DNA of 64,000 bases from Aedes albopictus (Eukaryota; Arthropoda; Insecta; Diptera; Culicidae). Position 1 is the stretch's first letter. Each line of letters begins with the position of its first letter. The DNA lies in contig NC_085138.1 in NCBI RefSeq assembly GCF_035046485.1, positions 46,907,464 to 46,971,463 of the forward strand, given 5' to 3'. Made by a program: the position numbers and the translations under genes. The notes under the pieces are model-generated. The model searched no databases, had not been told where the DNA came from, and saw only the letters and a program-made list of their open reading frames with translations. Below are positions 47,941 through 59,777 of this stretch, piece after piece.

Positions 47941-50900
47941 TGGCTTGGAAATTTACCAAAATTCTTCTAGAAGGATATTATTTGAAACTCTTTCAAGGGT
48001 TCCTTTGGAAATTTTTCGGGAGGCTCGTTTATGGATTGCTTTATGAAATTTCACCCAGAAATCTCGATGAAAAGCTCCCATGGATTGTTTCAGCGATTTA
48101 TCCATGAGCTTATTCATAGGTTCTTCGTCAAATTCGGCTGATGATTTGATGATTGATATAATTCAGAAATTACAAAGTTTGTTGTTAAAAAAAAATCCAA
48201 GAAATTCTTCGGGAAATACTTCAGAAACTATTCCAGTTTTTTTTTCTGAAGTTCCTCCATATTTTAGCAGACCTTTCTTTTCAGGATTGCTTCAGGGATT
48301 TATCCTTCAGAATATTCATCAGTTCTATAAGAAGAACCCGTTAAATTCGGCCATGGATTAATTCAGAAATTACTAAGATTGTTTTTCTTAAAAAAAATCC
48401 AAGGAACCCATCGGAAAATGTTTCAGAATTTTTTCCAGTTCTTTTTATGAAATTTTTACATATTTTTGCAGAAATTCATTTCAAGATTGCTTGCGCTGCA
48501 GCGATTTATCCATGAGTTTGTTCATAAATTCTATCAGGGGTTCTTCGTTGAATTCGGCCTTGGAGTAATTCAGAAATTACTAAGGTTGTTTTTTCAAAAA
48601 TTTCTCCAAGAAATCCTTCGGAAAATACCTCAGAAATTTTCCAGTTTTTTTTTTCTGAAGTTCCTCTATATTTTAGCCGACATTCCTTACAGTGGTCCTT
48701 CAGCGATTTATCCATAAGTATATTCATTTGTTCTATCAGGGAGTCTTCGTCAAATTAGGATGGATTAATTTAGAAATTACCGAGGATGTTTTTTTTTTCA
48801 AAAATTTCTCAAAGGAATTTTTCGGTATTTCCTTCAGATTTTTTCCTAAATTTCTTCCATATTTTTGCAGAAATTTCTTCCTGGATTTCTTCGGAAACTT
48901 CTCCAATATTTTTTATAAAAATCCTGCAGAAATTCATTGCCAGTTTTAACCAGGAATTGTTTTAGAAATTCATCAAGTTTTGTTCTTTAATTTCACAATA
49001 GGTTTCTCTAGATAAAAAAAAGGTAAATACTTGAATAATGAATTCGAAATTCCAGGAAGTTATCCTGGGATTTTTTTGGAAGTTAGTGCGAAGATTCCTC
49101 CTGAAGTTTCTCCACACATTCTCTCCGAAAATCTTCAATGGAATCCTTAAGAATTACCAGCAGTGATTGGAACATAAAATCTTCAAGGGATTCCAGCAGA
49201 AATTCCTCTAAGAGTTCCTTTTGAAACTTTTCTAAGGACTTTTTTTTAGAAAATCTCATGCGAGTTCCTTTAGGAATTCCCCAAAAAAAAAAAATATTGA
49301 ATGCTGGAAAACCGTTCGTGTACTATATCAAAAATAAATCCACTTTTAGAAATATGTCATGGGATTCTGTTGGAAAATCGTCAGCAATTCAGATTTTCAG
49401 CATTCTTTCAAATATTTCTCCATAGAAATTCGACCTGAAAATCGAATTCTAAGAATTCTTTCCAAGGATTTCTTCGGCAGTGCTTCAGAAAACCACTATT
49501 GATAATAAATGAACAGAATCCTTTGCATGTTCCTCCAGGGATTTTTTTTAGAAATCTGCCACGGATTTCTTCAGAAATTTCCTTAGGAAATCCTTCATAA
49601 AATCTTACAAGATTCAGAATTTTCTTCAGCCAGCCTTTCTTTAATGAATTAGGAATTTGTTTAGGTATTTTTTCATGAACTTCAACAAAGATTACTGTCG
49701 AAAGTCATACGGAGGTTCCTTCAGGAATGCCTTTCTCAGAATTATCGCCAAAATTGCCTCCAGAATTTTCTCCACGCATTTCTTTAGGTATTCTTAAAAA
49801 AAAAAAACATTCCGAAATTGTACTAAGGGATTTCTTTAGGGCCCATATAGCCGAGGCGGTAAACGCACGGGTATTCAGCATGACCATGCTGAGGGTGACG
49901 GGTTCGATTCCCGGTCGGTCCAGGATCTTTTCGTAAAGGAAATTTCCTTGACTTCCTTGGGCATAGAGTATCTTCGTGCCTGCCACACGATATACACATG
50001 CAAAATGGTCATTGGCAGAGGAAGCTCTCAGTTAATAACTGTGGAAGTGCTCATAGAACACTAAGCTGAGAAGCAGGCTTTGTCCCAGTGAGGACGTTAC
50101 GCCAAGAAGAGGAGAGGAGGAGGGATTTCTTTGGCGGTTTTGATTAAAGCTTTCTTAAAAAAATCTTTGTAAACTTCTTCCGGGATTTTTTTTAGAAATC
50201 TGCCACGGATTCTTTAAAAAAATTCTCAAAGAATTTTTTCATAAAATCTTGCACCCAGCTTTTCCTCTCGAAATTTATCCATAAATTTCTTCAGGAATTC
50301 GTTTGAGTATTCCGTTATGAGCACCAGCATAGAATTCTGTCGAAATTCATAGAGAGGTTCCTTCAGGAATTCCTTTATGCATTTTCTCAGAATTTCCGCC
50401 AAGATTTCCACCTTGATTTTCTCTAAGGAAACATCTTAGAATTTCACCACGGATTTCTTTCCTTAAACATTCAGAAATTGTTCCAAAGACATTTCACGAG
50501 TTTCTGTTAGTTATTCCTTCGGTTGTTTTTACTGAAGATTTTTTGAAAAAATCTTTACAAATTCCTCCAAGATTTTTTTGTTAAATCTGCCCCGGATTCC
50601 TGAAAATCAAGTAAGTTTCAGAAATTCCCCTAGTCAGCGTTTGCTTCAAAAATTGTTCCTTGAATTTCTTTAGGAATTCGTTTAGGTATTCCGTCATGAG
50701 CACCAGCATCGGTTCCTGTCGAGATTCATACAAAGTATTCTTAAGGAATTCCTTTATGTATTTTCTCAGGATTTCCACTAGGATTTTCTCCAAAAATTCA
50801 TCTAAGAATTTCATTAGGGATTTGTTCAGGAATTTCTGTGCAAAACGTTTAGAAATTTCTTCAAGGGATTTCTCCAGGATTTTTTCTAAAAATATCTCAA

Positions 50901-51340
50901 GAGTTTCAGTAAGTTATTCCACCGGCGGTTTTCCAAGAAATTCTAAAATTTCGTCAGAAAGTTCTCCCTCAATTCCTTCAGGTATTCAGGAATCCTTTGA
51001 GGAACTACGTGAACTGAACTAACAGAACTGCACGACTGGAGATTTCCTAAAAGAAATGAATATATTCAAAGACATCTACAGTAATTACTTCAAAAATTTC
51101 AACAGAATTTCTTCGAAAGTTCCATGGAGTTTTTCCACAAATTTCTGTAAAAAGGCCTCCAGGGGTTCTTGCAGAAATTCATCCAAGAAACCCTACAGCC
51201 ATTCCTAGTAGTATTTTTTTAGAAATTGCCTCATTAAAAGATTATCAAATTGTCATGAAATTATTTTGAAACTTTGATAAAACTATTTAGAAATTATTAT
51301 AAAAATTTTAGACGAGTTCGTTGAGATTCCTCAGGTTGAA
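47941..51340. repeat. Degenerate repeat in inverse orientation
   Basis: Phrases such as tcaggaattc, ttcttcagaaat and tccaagaaatc dominate, the complement of the repeat at 6-18 kb. Sub-blocks recur: tgcagcgatttatccatgag, ttcttcgt(t/c)(g/a)aattcggc and attactaag(g/a)ttgttttt near 48100, 48340, 48500 and 48710, about 200 bp apart. atgagcaccagcat is duplicated near 50320 and 50695. It is non-coding. Confidence 0.7.
49841..50120 (+). mobile_element. Feilai-type tRNA-derived SINE
   Basis: It has a tRNA-like head (A-box-like tagccgaggcggtaaac, B box gggttcgattccc), the body aactgtggaagtgctcatag and a ccaagaagaggag tail. It is flanked by agggatttcttta/tgg (49826-49840 and 50121-50134), a slightly diverged target duplication inside the degenerate repeat. 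Its head resembles a tRNA, but the body and tail show it is a SINE. Confidence 0.85.
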
Positions 51341-51384
51341 TTAGAATTCCCTTGCATAATTTCGATGGAATTTGTATGAACATA

Positions 51385-52458
51385 ACAGAGCAGAGGACGA
51401 GCAGAGCAAGAGCAGAGCCAGAGCCAGAGCAGAGCACAGCAGCGCAGTGCAGCGAAAAGCAGAGTCAGAGCAAAGTCATAGGTGATTTGATAATCAATCT
51501 TCATAATATTCAATTTCATAGTCATTTCCGAAGAGCAGAGTCAGAGCAGAGCCAGATATCAGAGCCAGAGAGCAGAGTCAGAGAGCAGAGCCAGAGAGCA
51601 GAGCCAGAGAGCAAAGCCAGATAGCAGAGCCAGAGAGCAGAGCCAGAGAGCAGAGCCAGAGAGCAGAGCCAGAGGGCAGAGCCAGAGAGCAGAGCCAGAG
51701 AGCAGAGCCAGAAAGCAGAGCCAGAGAGCAGAGCCAGAGCAAAATAATAGGTGATTTGATGATCAATCTTCATAATATTCAATTTCGAAGTCATTTCCGA
51801 AGAGCAGAGTCAGAGCAGAGTCAGAGAGCAGAGCCAGAGAGAGAGAGCCAGAGCTGAGCCAGATAGCAGATCCAGAGAGCAGAGCCAGAAAGCAGAGCCA
51901 GAGAGCAGAGCCACAGCAAAATCAGAGGTGATTTGATGATCAATTTTCATAATATTCAATTTCGAATTCATTTCCGAAGAGCAGAGCCAGATAGCAGAGC
52001 CAGAGAGCAGAGCCAGATAGCAGATCCAGAGAACAGAGCCAGAGAGCAGAGCCAGAGAGCAGAGCCAGAGAGCAGAGCCAGAGAGCAGAGCAAGAAAGCA
52101 GAGCCAGAAAGCAGAGCCAGAAAGCAGAGCCAGAGAACAGAGCCAGAGAACAGAGCCAGAGAGCAGAGCCAGAGAGCAGATCCAGAGAGCAGAGCCAGAG
52201 AGCAGAGCCAGAGAGCAGAGCCAGAGAGCAGAGCCAGAGAGCAGAGCCAGAGAGCAGAGCCAGAGAGCAGAGCCAGAGAGCAGAGCCAGAGAACAGAGCC
52301 AGAGAGCAGAGCCAGAGAGCCGATCCAGAGAGCAGAGCCAGAGAGCAGAGCCAGAGAGCAGAGCCAGAGAGCAGAGCCAGAGAGCAGAGCCACAGAGCAG
52401 AACCAGAGAGCAGAGCCAGAGAGCAGAGTGAGAGAGCAGAGCCAGAGCAGAACCAGAT
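51385..52458. repeat. 13-bp satellite (GCAGAGCCAGAGA)n with a conserved spacer
   Basis: The array is interrupted three times by the same ~65-bp spacer, containing ggtgatttgat(g/a)atcaat and catttccgaagagcagag. The spacer's ggtgatttga lies at 51481, 51751 and 51928. The last block (about 51985-52458) is the longest. Because 13 is coprime with 3 and stops are absent, all frames give the same 13-residue Arg/Glu/Ser/Gln repeat. ORFs up to 187 aa are satellite translations. Confidence 0.95.
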
Positions 52459-53254
52459 TTGTCAATTTGTCCATTAGTAACTCATATAACTTTTGAAATG
52501 GGCGTATTTGACATCAACAGTAGATTGTACGTTATTTTTCATACGCTTTTAAAATATTTTGTGAAAAAATCGGAAAAGTTTAAATAGCAAAAAATGTGAA
52601 GCAAAAAATTTGCGGCCAATAAATAAAAAAAAAGAAACATTGCCCTGCCCTTATCTTTTGAGGTAATGCATCTTTTTCAAATGTTTATTTCGAAGAGTAA
52701 CATTACCTTGACAGAAAACTCTGCAGCGAACGATGCTCCTGTTTAAGTGTAATACCCAAATGAATACAATTTGTCAATCACAGCCAGCCATTGTATCGAT
52801 TCAAATTCCCATTTTTTTTCCATTACCACAGTAATCAGATTGATCTTCCCTCAACGCATTGAATCCGAATCCTTTGATGTCTTATTTCCATAGGCTTTTC
52901 CCAGTGCTGTAGCATTGGCCGACACAGCCGCAGGTAGATAAATAAAAACACGGTACGCAACGCACCCAAATTGAAATACACGCATTTCTTCTCATTGAAG
53001 TTCGGTGAGCTCAATGCCCGAGTGGAAATCTGAGTCAAACGTGAAACTTGTTGAATAGTGCTTTCTATAGAATATCCCTCTAATACTAAAATTTTTGATT
53101 TTCTTCGAAATATCATTTTTCGTCATCTAAAATCTATTTAAACATGTTTTGAAAGATGATTCTTTTGAATTCTCGATTTCGTGAATTTCAGTTTTTGAAC
53201 ATCCCCACACATTTATATTTTTTCTGGAAGCCAATTTGGGGAACGGATTTTTTG
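52459..53254. other. No gene recognised
   Basis: AT-rich, non-repetitive DNA. The minus ORF at 52835-53116 has no recognisable domain. Confidence 0.4.
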
Positions 53255-54520
53255 AGATGAAAACATTTTGAGATTTTATGATTATTATTAAAATATTATT
53301 ATTTTAAATTTTTTTCACAGAAAATTTTATTTTCCGTGTTATTTTAAGGAAAATAATTTTAGAGTGTATTCGATTCCCTTAAACTATTAAACAAGGATAG
53401 AATGATTTGGGAAAAATTAAAATATGTTAATTGTAGCGATTCAATACAAAATAAACAATGACTTCTAAAAGGTGACTAAAACATCAATTTTCAATGCTAT
53501 AAAATACACAAAAAACCATTTTAAGATATACAGAACAGTCCTGAATATCAGCCAAAAATATAAAAAAAAAATGTTTTTCCGCGAAACAAAAATTACAAAA
53601 ATGCTCAAACCATACCCCGTCTAAAGGCGGGATTGGGTATTAGAGGAATATTTTAAAAATATTTTATATAATATTTTTTTGAAATTAATCCTAAACCTCT
53701 AAACTTATTTTTTTGGAATGCAAATTGTAATTGTTATTTTTTAATACGAATATGGATTCTTCAAAACTGATAAACATTTTCCACTAAGAGAAAAATCAGA
53801 AGATACCTTGACTCATCGTCATCCGCAAGAACCAATTTGGAAAATATTTCCCCGTTATTTAATAAAAATAATGCATTCAGTTGCACCTTAACCCTCTAAT
53901 ACCCAATCTCGTCTTTGGTTTAGTTTGAGCATTTTTGTATTCTTTTTGCCTGGGCAACTAATCTTTTTTAATTTTTCTCTGATGTTTGGGTCTGTTTTGA
54001 TTGGTGTCTTTTAAAGCGTATTACCGTTTTTTAACATTTAGAATTCATGTTGATATTTAATCGTAACAATTAAGAAAAAATCAAAAACCAAAAAATTAAA
54101 AATTGCATCCAGTTTCACCTTAACCCTCTAATACCCAACCTCACCTTTAGGCGGGGTATAGTTCGAGCATTTTTGTATTTTTTCTTGCCTGGGCGACTAA
54201 TCTTTTTAAATTTTACTCTGATATTTGGGACTGTTCTGTTTGGTGTCTTCTAAAGCGTATTACAATTTTTAAAAATTCATTCAAAATTGATGTTTTGATG
54301 TTGATATTTGATCGCAAAAATTAACGTATTTTAAATTTACATCAATCATTCTATTAAAGTAGAAGAGTTTAAGGAAGTTGAATACACACTTAAATTATTT
54401 TCCTAAAAGTTAGATGGCAACTTTCCATGTGAAAAAAAAAAATGAAAATAATTTAACAGTTATCATAAAATCTTAAGATGTTTTCGTCTTGAAAAATCGG
54501 TATGCCAAATAGATTTCTGG
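53255..54520. repeat. Large foldback repeat (~1.25 kb)
   Basis: The left arm starts tttttgagatgaaaacattttg. It pairs with the right arm ending aagatgttttcgtcttgaaa, through ggaaaataattt(t)a, cccttaaac, tagaatgat and 'gtattagagg / cctctaatac'. In the right half a 232-bp direct duplication is visible: caccttaaccctctaatacc at 53881 and 54113. Diverged fragments of the same family occur at 42245, 42560, 55740 and within the ~930-bp units. No clear target duplication is seen. Confidence 0.65.
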
Positions 54521-56640
54521 GAAAAGTATACAAGTATAGAGATGTTTAAAAATATAAATTAAAAACATGTTTAAATCGATTTGAGATGACTAAAAATGAT
54601 ACTTGAACCAAAATTAAAAAAAAATGTGCATTACATTGGTGTTGTTTTTGATTCGGGATAACCGTGTTCATTACAGTGGAAGAGCATTAACATCGCAAAA
54701 GGGTGTGAGGAGCATCCAATAATTAAAATACCACAAATCCTGTTTTTTATATATTGTGTCCGTGTAATAGATTTGGATTACTTTATCGATTGTTTGCTTT
54801 TGTTTCGCGCTGTTTCTGCCTCTGACAAGTAGTACGCCCGATATATAGGTAATTTGTTTTCAAGGACGACATGCATCATTGGCGCTAGAAAGTATGCAAT
54901 CACGTTCTTATTTAAGAATCGTACTCAATCCCCAAACAATTTTCTCACAGCTTCCTAAGTATCGAGAGAGACACAGAGAAAAACTCCCATAAAAATCGAC
55001 TGGTGCGGGAAAGTTTTAACGACCGTTCCATCGTTGACATCGTTACTTTTTCCACATAATGATGGAACCCATTATCTACATGGTGGTGGTGGACCGGACC
55101 AGTCCAACCAAATGTCAAACAACTCACATTAGGCGCGTACCAAAAGTCATTCCGGACAAATGGTTTCATGTACACCTCCTTTTCGACGACGTCGTCGTGG
55201 ACGGAAACTTTTGCCCATTAGGATTAATCTTTTTGTTACTGTTGAAGGAGAGCCGGGGTATTGCAATAATTCTGAATGGTGGTTCATTGAGTTTAATCTG
55301 CGAGAAGATTTAGATGAATTGAGAAACTCTGCTTAACGATTTGTGATGGAAATACGCGGAACAAGTGGCATTGGACGTAGAAATCGAAGTTCTATGCTTT
55401 AAAAACTAGAGATCCCTGTTAAACTTCTTCTTTATGATTGTTCTGAAATTGGTTAGAGTATGTTGATTGGTTAATTGAAAAAGTTGAATACGTTTTCGAA
55501 CATTTTAAGATTGTTGATAAATTCTTTAGTACTTATCTCCGTCTTAAGGTGGGGTAAAGTATGATCAATTTTTATTTTTTTTATCTTTCCGAAACTTTTT
55601 TTTTATTTTGGCTGCTTGTTTGTACTGTAGTGTAAATATCAAAATTAATTTAAGTTTTTTTTGTATTAAATTTTGATAAATTTTGAAAAATTATGTCTCT
55701 TTTTTGTATTTAATCGCATAAATTTAAATATTTTATTTTTATATATTTTTTTAAACCGTTCTATTACAGTAAAATAATTTAGTGGAGTTGAGTACTCTCT
55801 AGAAACATTTTACTAAAGATACACGTGAAATATATGTTTCCATATTAGAGTTGAAAAATAATATTTATGAAATATTCTAAATGGTTTTTTCAGACTTAAA
55901 AAGACTTTAAGCAAAAATAAATAAAAGGAAAAATTTGAAATAAGGCTTCAAGAAAAAAAATGAAAAAGGGCAGAAATGCTCACTGCACAAAACATGTTGA
56001 AGTCGATGTTGCATGGCGAGAAATGTTGTTTACATCAACATTGAAAATTAAAGTACAGAATGGTAAAAATACAAATAATCGTTCATTTTTCGACATCTCT
56101 TTCTGTAAACGCCTGTCGAAAATGATATAATGCGATAAACTTCCAACGATTACTCGCTTTCCCTTCGTCCCAGCGATTAAATTGATGGAACGTCTGTTCC
56201 GGTTAAAGCCGACGACGATGATGAAGATGACGACGATAACGATAACGACAACGACAACGACGGTGACGGAGATTTAAAGAACTAACGCACTTTCCACTAG
56301 AACGGAGATGAATTGAACCTGATAGAGAAGCCAGCCAATCCTCCTCAGAAGTCAGTCCGAAGCCAGGAGTCAACTGATATTAAAGCATGACGACTCAGAA
56401 GACACCATCTACCCAGCCACCCACAAGATGAAACGTTAGGCACTACGAGGAAGCAAAGGTGACTCTCTTAGTCTGAGCTTCAGAGCTGGTTGCTTCTTCG
56501 TCGGGAGCTCACTAGGGTATCACTACACCCTATCATGACTTCATTTGAATTCTAATCCCCCAAGTGTTGGAAAAGATCGGCTCAATTGATATGGAGTCGG
56601 TCGGTCGGAAACGACCGACCGAGGGGTGTTTCAATGGGGA
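54521..56640. other. Mostly non-repetitive DNA, no gene recognised
   Basis: It contains a diverged foldback-family fragment at about 55540-55870 and a GAC/GAT/AAC trinucleotide run at 56208-56273. The 54900-55310 and 56150-56600 stretches have higher complexity. Short overlapping ORFs (54945-55175 minus, 55059-55313 plus) lack domains. Confidence 0.4.
56208..56273. repeat. Imperfect (GAC/GAT/AAC)n microsatellite
   Basis: Trinucleotide run gacgacgatgatgaagatga and onward. It is not embedded in a supported reading frame. Confidence 0.8.
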
Positions 56641-58100
56641 AGATAAACCTGGGGATTTATAAACCTTCTAACTTAAAAAATAAAAATAAAAAAAAAAACA
56701 AAAAAAAATAAAAAAAATAATGAAAAGCTTCAAAAAGATACTTTGTTTAGGTTCTGATATGAGTTTTCATATCCATGGTTCAAAGAGTTCGGAAAAAATG
56801 ATCGATCTTAGAATTAAAAAAAAAACTTACATATGCATTGGTAAGAACAAATTTAACTTTTAGTGGAAAATTTGTCCAAAATTCAACCATTTTACATTCA
56901 TGGTCGACCTATCATTTTTGACCATTTTATTTCTTTCGACTTAATTATGAATCATTTTTTTCCGTTTTATACGCACGGAAAAAGTATTGTTCCGATCGGA
57001 ATACCGTGGTTGATCGCATTGTTCAATAAAAACAGGCTTTTGTATCTAATTGTGGGGTCCACTTTATCAGTGGATCAGTGGATTTAGAGTTTGTGTTGTT
57101 GTAAAGAAGCAAATGTGATATTTGAAAAAATCATCGTATGAAATATTGTTTGCATTATTTGCAGTGGCACTCCAGCAAGTCTCTGATGGGATTTTTTTTA
57201 TTTCTTGAGTTCATGAAGCTTTTTGGTGGAAAAAATAAAAAATAAAATATAATAGGATATCCAGGAATTGTGTAGCGAATCTCTCCAAGATTCATGAAAA
57301 ATTCCTGAATATTAAATATGAACAGAACATTCTTTAGATTTACCAGCCGCGAGCTGACTTTCTCCTTAATAAAGCTAATAGGTATAGTAGAATGTTTTTT
57401 ACTTTTCATAACAGGATGACAATTTAAAATTAATTTAAAACAAATTTGCTCAACTCGTGCATCTTATTCTTCGTTTTTTTTTCCTCCCCTGTTGGGGAAA
57501 TTAAGCCATTGCTGCGTTACTAAAGCTCCGATTGTGCTGATTTAACATGTCTTTTTCGCATCATATTTTTGAAATGTTCGATAAAAAAATAAAAACATAG
57601 GTATCTTCACTATTATAAAAAATATAGAGATCGTCCCATCAACTCCTTCAATCTGATGTTGTAACTGAGTTTATGCTAAAAGATTCAAAATTGGTTGACC
57701 ACGCATGATATTCAAATTTTAGATAATTCCTTACGTTAAAAAAAATGTTAAACTCGATTATTAGCAAAAACTGAAGAAGTCTTCTACTTTTTTTGTTATT
57801 TTTTAAAAACTTTTAATCATGTTTTTGGATGTGATTTTTCAGTGAAATGTGTCATTTTAAATATCATTTACTACAAAATTGTCCCAAATTTTGGAATCAC
57901 GAACTGAAAACCAGGTCATATTTACATACTGATTGAAAAATGTGCTTGTATTTTATGCATTTAGGTACTTTTGATCCCATGATACCTATTTCATTTTTCA
58001 GTAATGATTTTTTCACGAGATGGTGGTTTCTGGGAATTTAGAAGACTTAGATTCTTTTTGTGCGTATATAAATGCCGTTTACTTGTAGAAGGTGTGTTTA
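56641..58100. other. AT-rich DNA, no gene recognised
   Basis: A-rich runs lie at 56680-56720. No domain-bearing ORF, tandem array or clear inverted repeat is seen. Confidence 0.4.
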
Positions 58101-58293
58101 GGGGCTGTTCATGAACTACTTAGACTCTTAGGTAGAGGTGGAGTCTAGACTAAGTCTAAAGTCCAAGCAAATTTTGAAAAATGCTGAAAAAATATCAGTC
58201 GTATGGGCCGAAGTCTACGGAGTGGAAGGTGAAAGCCCTGAGATGGCCGAAAATGAGTCTACGTCATGGTCTATGTAGTTTCTGGATAGTGCC
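58101..58293. mobile_element. Diverged relative of the 17268 MITE
   Basis: The left end ggggctgttcatgaactact, then tagactc, and the right end agtctacg...tatgtagtttctggat are degenerate inverted repeats like those of 17268-17439. The duplication is no longer recognisable. Confidence 0.5.
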
Positions 58294-58550
58294 ACAATGG
58301 CGTATGATCTGAAGTAATCAACAAATAATTGAATATTTTTTTCATTCAAGAAACAGAAAAAATATCGGAAACGGAAAACAAGTTTTAACGAAGCTAAAAG
58401 TTGGTAAAGGAGACACACTATCTGCAGTGCATTTACTCTTCAACGTTTAAATTTTCCAATTTATACCTAATGCTTGTTTAAAATTAAAAAAATAAAAATG
58501 TAGAAAAAATAACAAACCTGAACCTATTTAAAAAAAATCTAAGGTAAAGT

Positions 58551-58751
58551 ATCGCGCCACTTGGGCTTCTATATTCGTCTGTTTTCCACTATAACTCAGT
58601 CAATTTTGAACCAATTGACTTGAAATGTTGTACACGGGTAGATACTATACCTATCTCACCACATTCCAAAAGTTGTGTCAATTAGTTCAAGTTTGACTGA
58701 GTTATAGTGGAAAACAGACGAATATAGAAGCCACCGCCCAAGTGGCGCGAT
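58551..58751. mobile_element. ~200-bp inverted-repeat MITE
   Basis: The left arm starts atcgcgccacttgggc and continues cttctatattcgtctgtttt. It is inverted at the right end, with a 7-base insertion (ccaccgc region) in the right arm. Arms are about 60-70 bp. The interior also pairs weakly (gacttgaa versus ttcaagttt). The target duplication is uncertain. Confidence 0.75.
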
Positions 58752-58840
58752 TCCCTATTTCCAGAAAATTTAGAAAAAAGTATGTTTTGAAAATTATGAT
58801 AACGTTTTTACAAAACGATAATGAATTTACAATATATATA

Positions 58841-59777
58841 CAGGGTGTTAGGGTCCTGAGTGCAAACTTTTCAAAGGGTGATAGAGGACCATGAATGGTG
58901 AAAAAAATTATTCTACGCATATGGTCAAATCTCAACCGTTACGTAGTTATTGAACTCCCCATGTTTATGACTCTTATTGCCTTATCTGGCTATAACTTTA
59001 AAATGGTCAAACTTATCGTACTTTTTTTTTACTCTTATTCGAAAGTTTATTGAATTGTCTATCAAATGGCATTTTTGAACCGATTGGTTTAGTTTAATAG
59101 CTAATTTTTCTTGAGCACATAGCCTAAAAGTTGTGTGTTTAAATTTGTTTTTGTCAATTATCTTCAAAAAATGCGTAATATTTTAAAATTCTTTCTTTGG
59201 CAAAGTTGTGGCCCTTGTTCCACTGTACAATTCGTTCTTTGATATCAAACTTCTATCTCTTATCGTTTTCTTGCAATTTCGATTTAAACGTTGCATTTCA
59301 GATCATAAATTTGCAATCGTCATGGTAAGCACTTTTTTGCGCACTGTGCCGCACATTTAAATCAAAAATGCAAGAAAACGAACGAATTGTAGAGTGGAAC
59401 AGGGGCCACAACTTTGCCAAAGAAAGAATTTTAATTTATTACGCATGTTTCAAAGATAATTGACATAAACAAATAAAAACACACTATTTTTAGCTATTTT
59501 GCTCTAGGAAACTTAGTTATTTAACTAAACCAATCGATTCAAAGATGCCATTTGATAGAAAATTCAACAATCTTTCGAATAAGAGTAAAAAAACTGCAAT
59601 AAGTTTGACCATTTTAAAGTTACAGCCAGTTAAGGCAATCAGAGTAAAAAACATGGGAAGTTCAATAACTACGTAACGGTTGAAATTTGACCATATGCGT
59701 AGAACATTTTTTTTCACCATTTATGGTCATCTATCACCCTTTAAAGAGTTTGCACTCATGAACCTAACACCCTGTAT
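58841..59777. mobile_element. Long-arm foldback element (~0.94 kb)
   Basis: Arms of about 430-450 bp begin with cagggtgttaggg and end with cctaacaccctg. They pair along ctacgcatatggtcaaat, ttacgtagttattgaactcc and caaagttgtggccc. The left arm has a ~30-bp extra piece near 59235. TA lies at both edges (tata|cagggtg, ccctg|tat), compatible with a Tc1/mariner-type MITE. There is no coding capacity. Confidence 0.75.

Noticed and set aside
49841..49920. tRNA-like sequence (also at 42294 and, inverted, at 61560-61633)
   Set aside because: The A and B boxes belong to SINE heads that continue into tRNA-unrelated bodies with GAAGAAG tails and target duplications.
51352..52496. Arg/Glu/Ser-rich and Leu/Ala/Ser-rich ORFs on both strands
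   Set aside because: They are translations of the 13-bp satellite. The frames are open because the unit has no stop.
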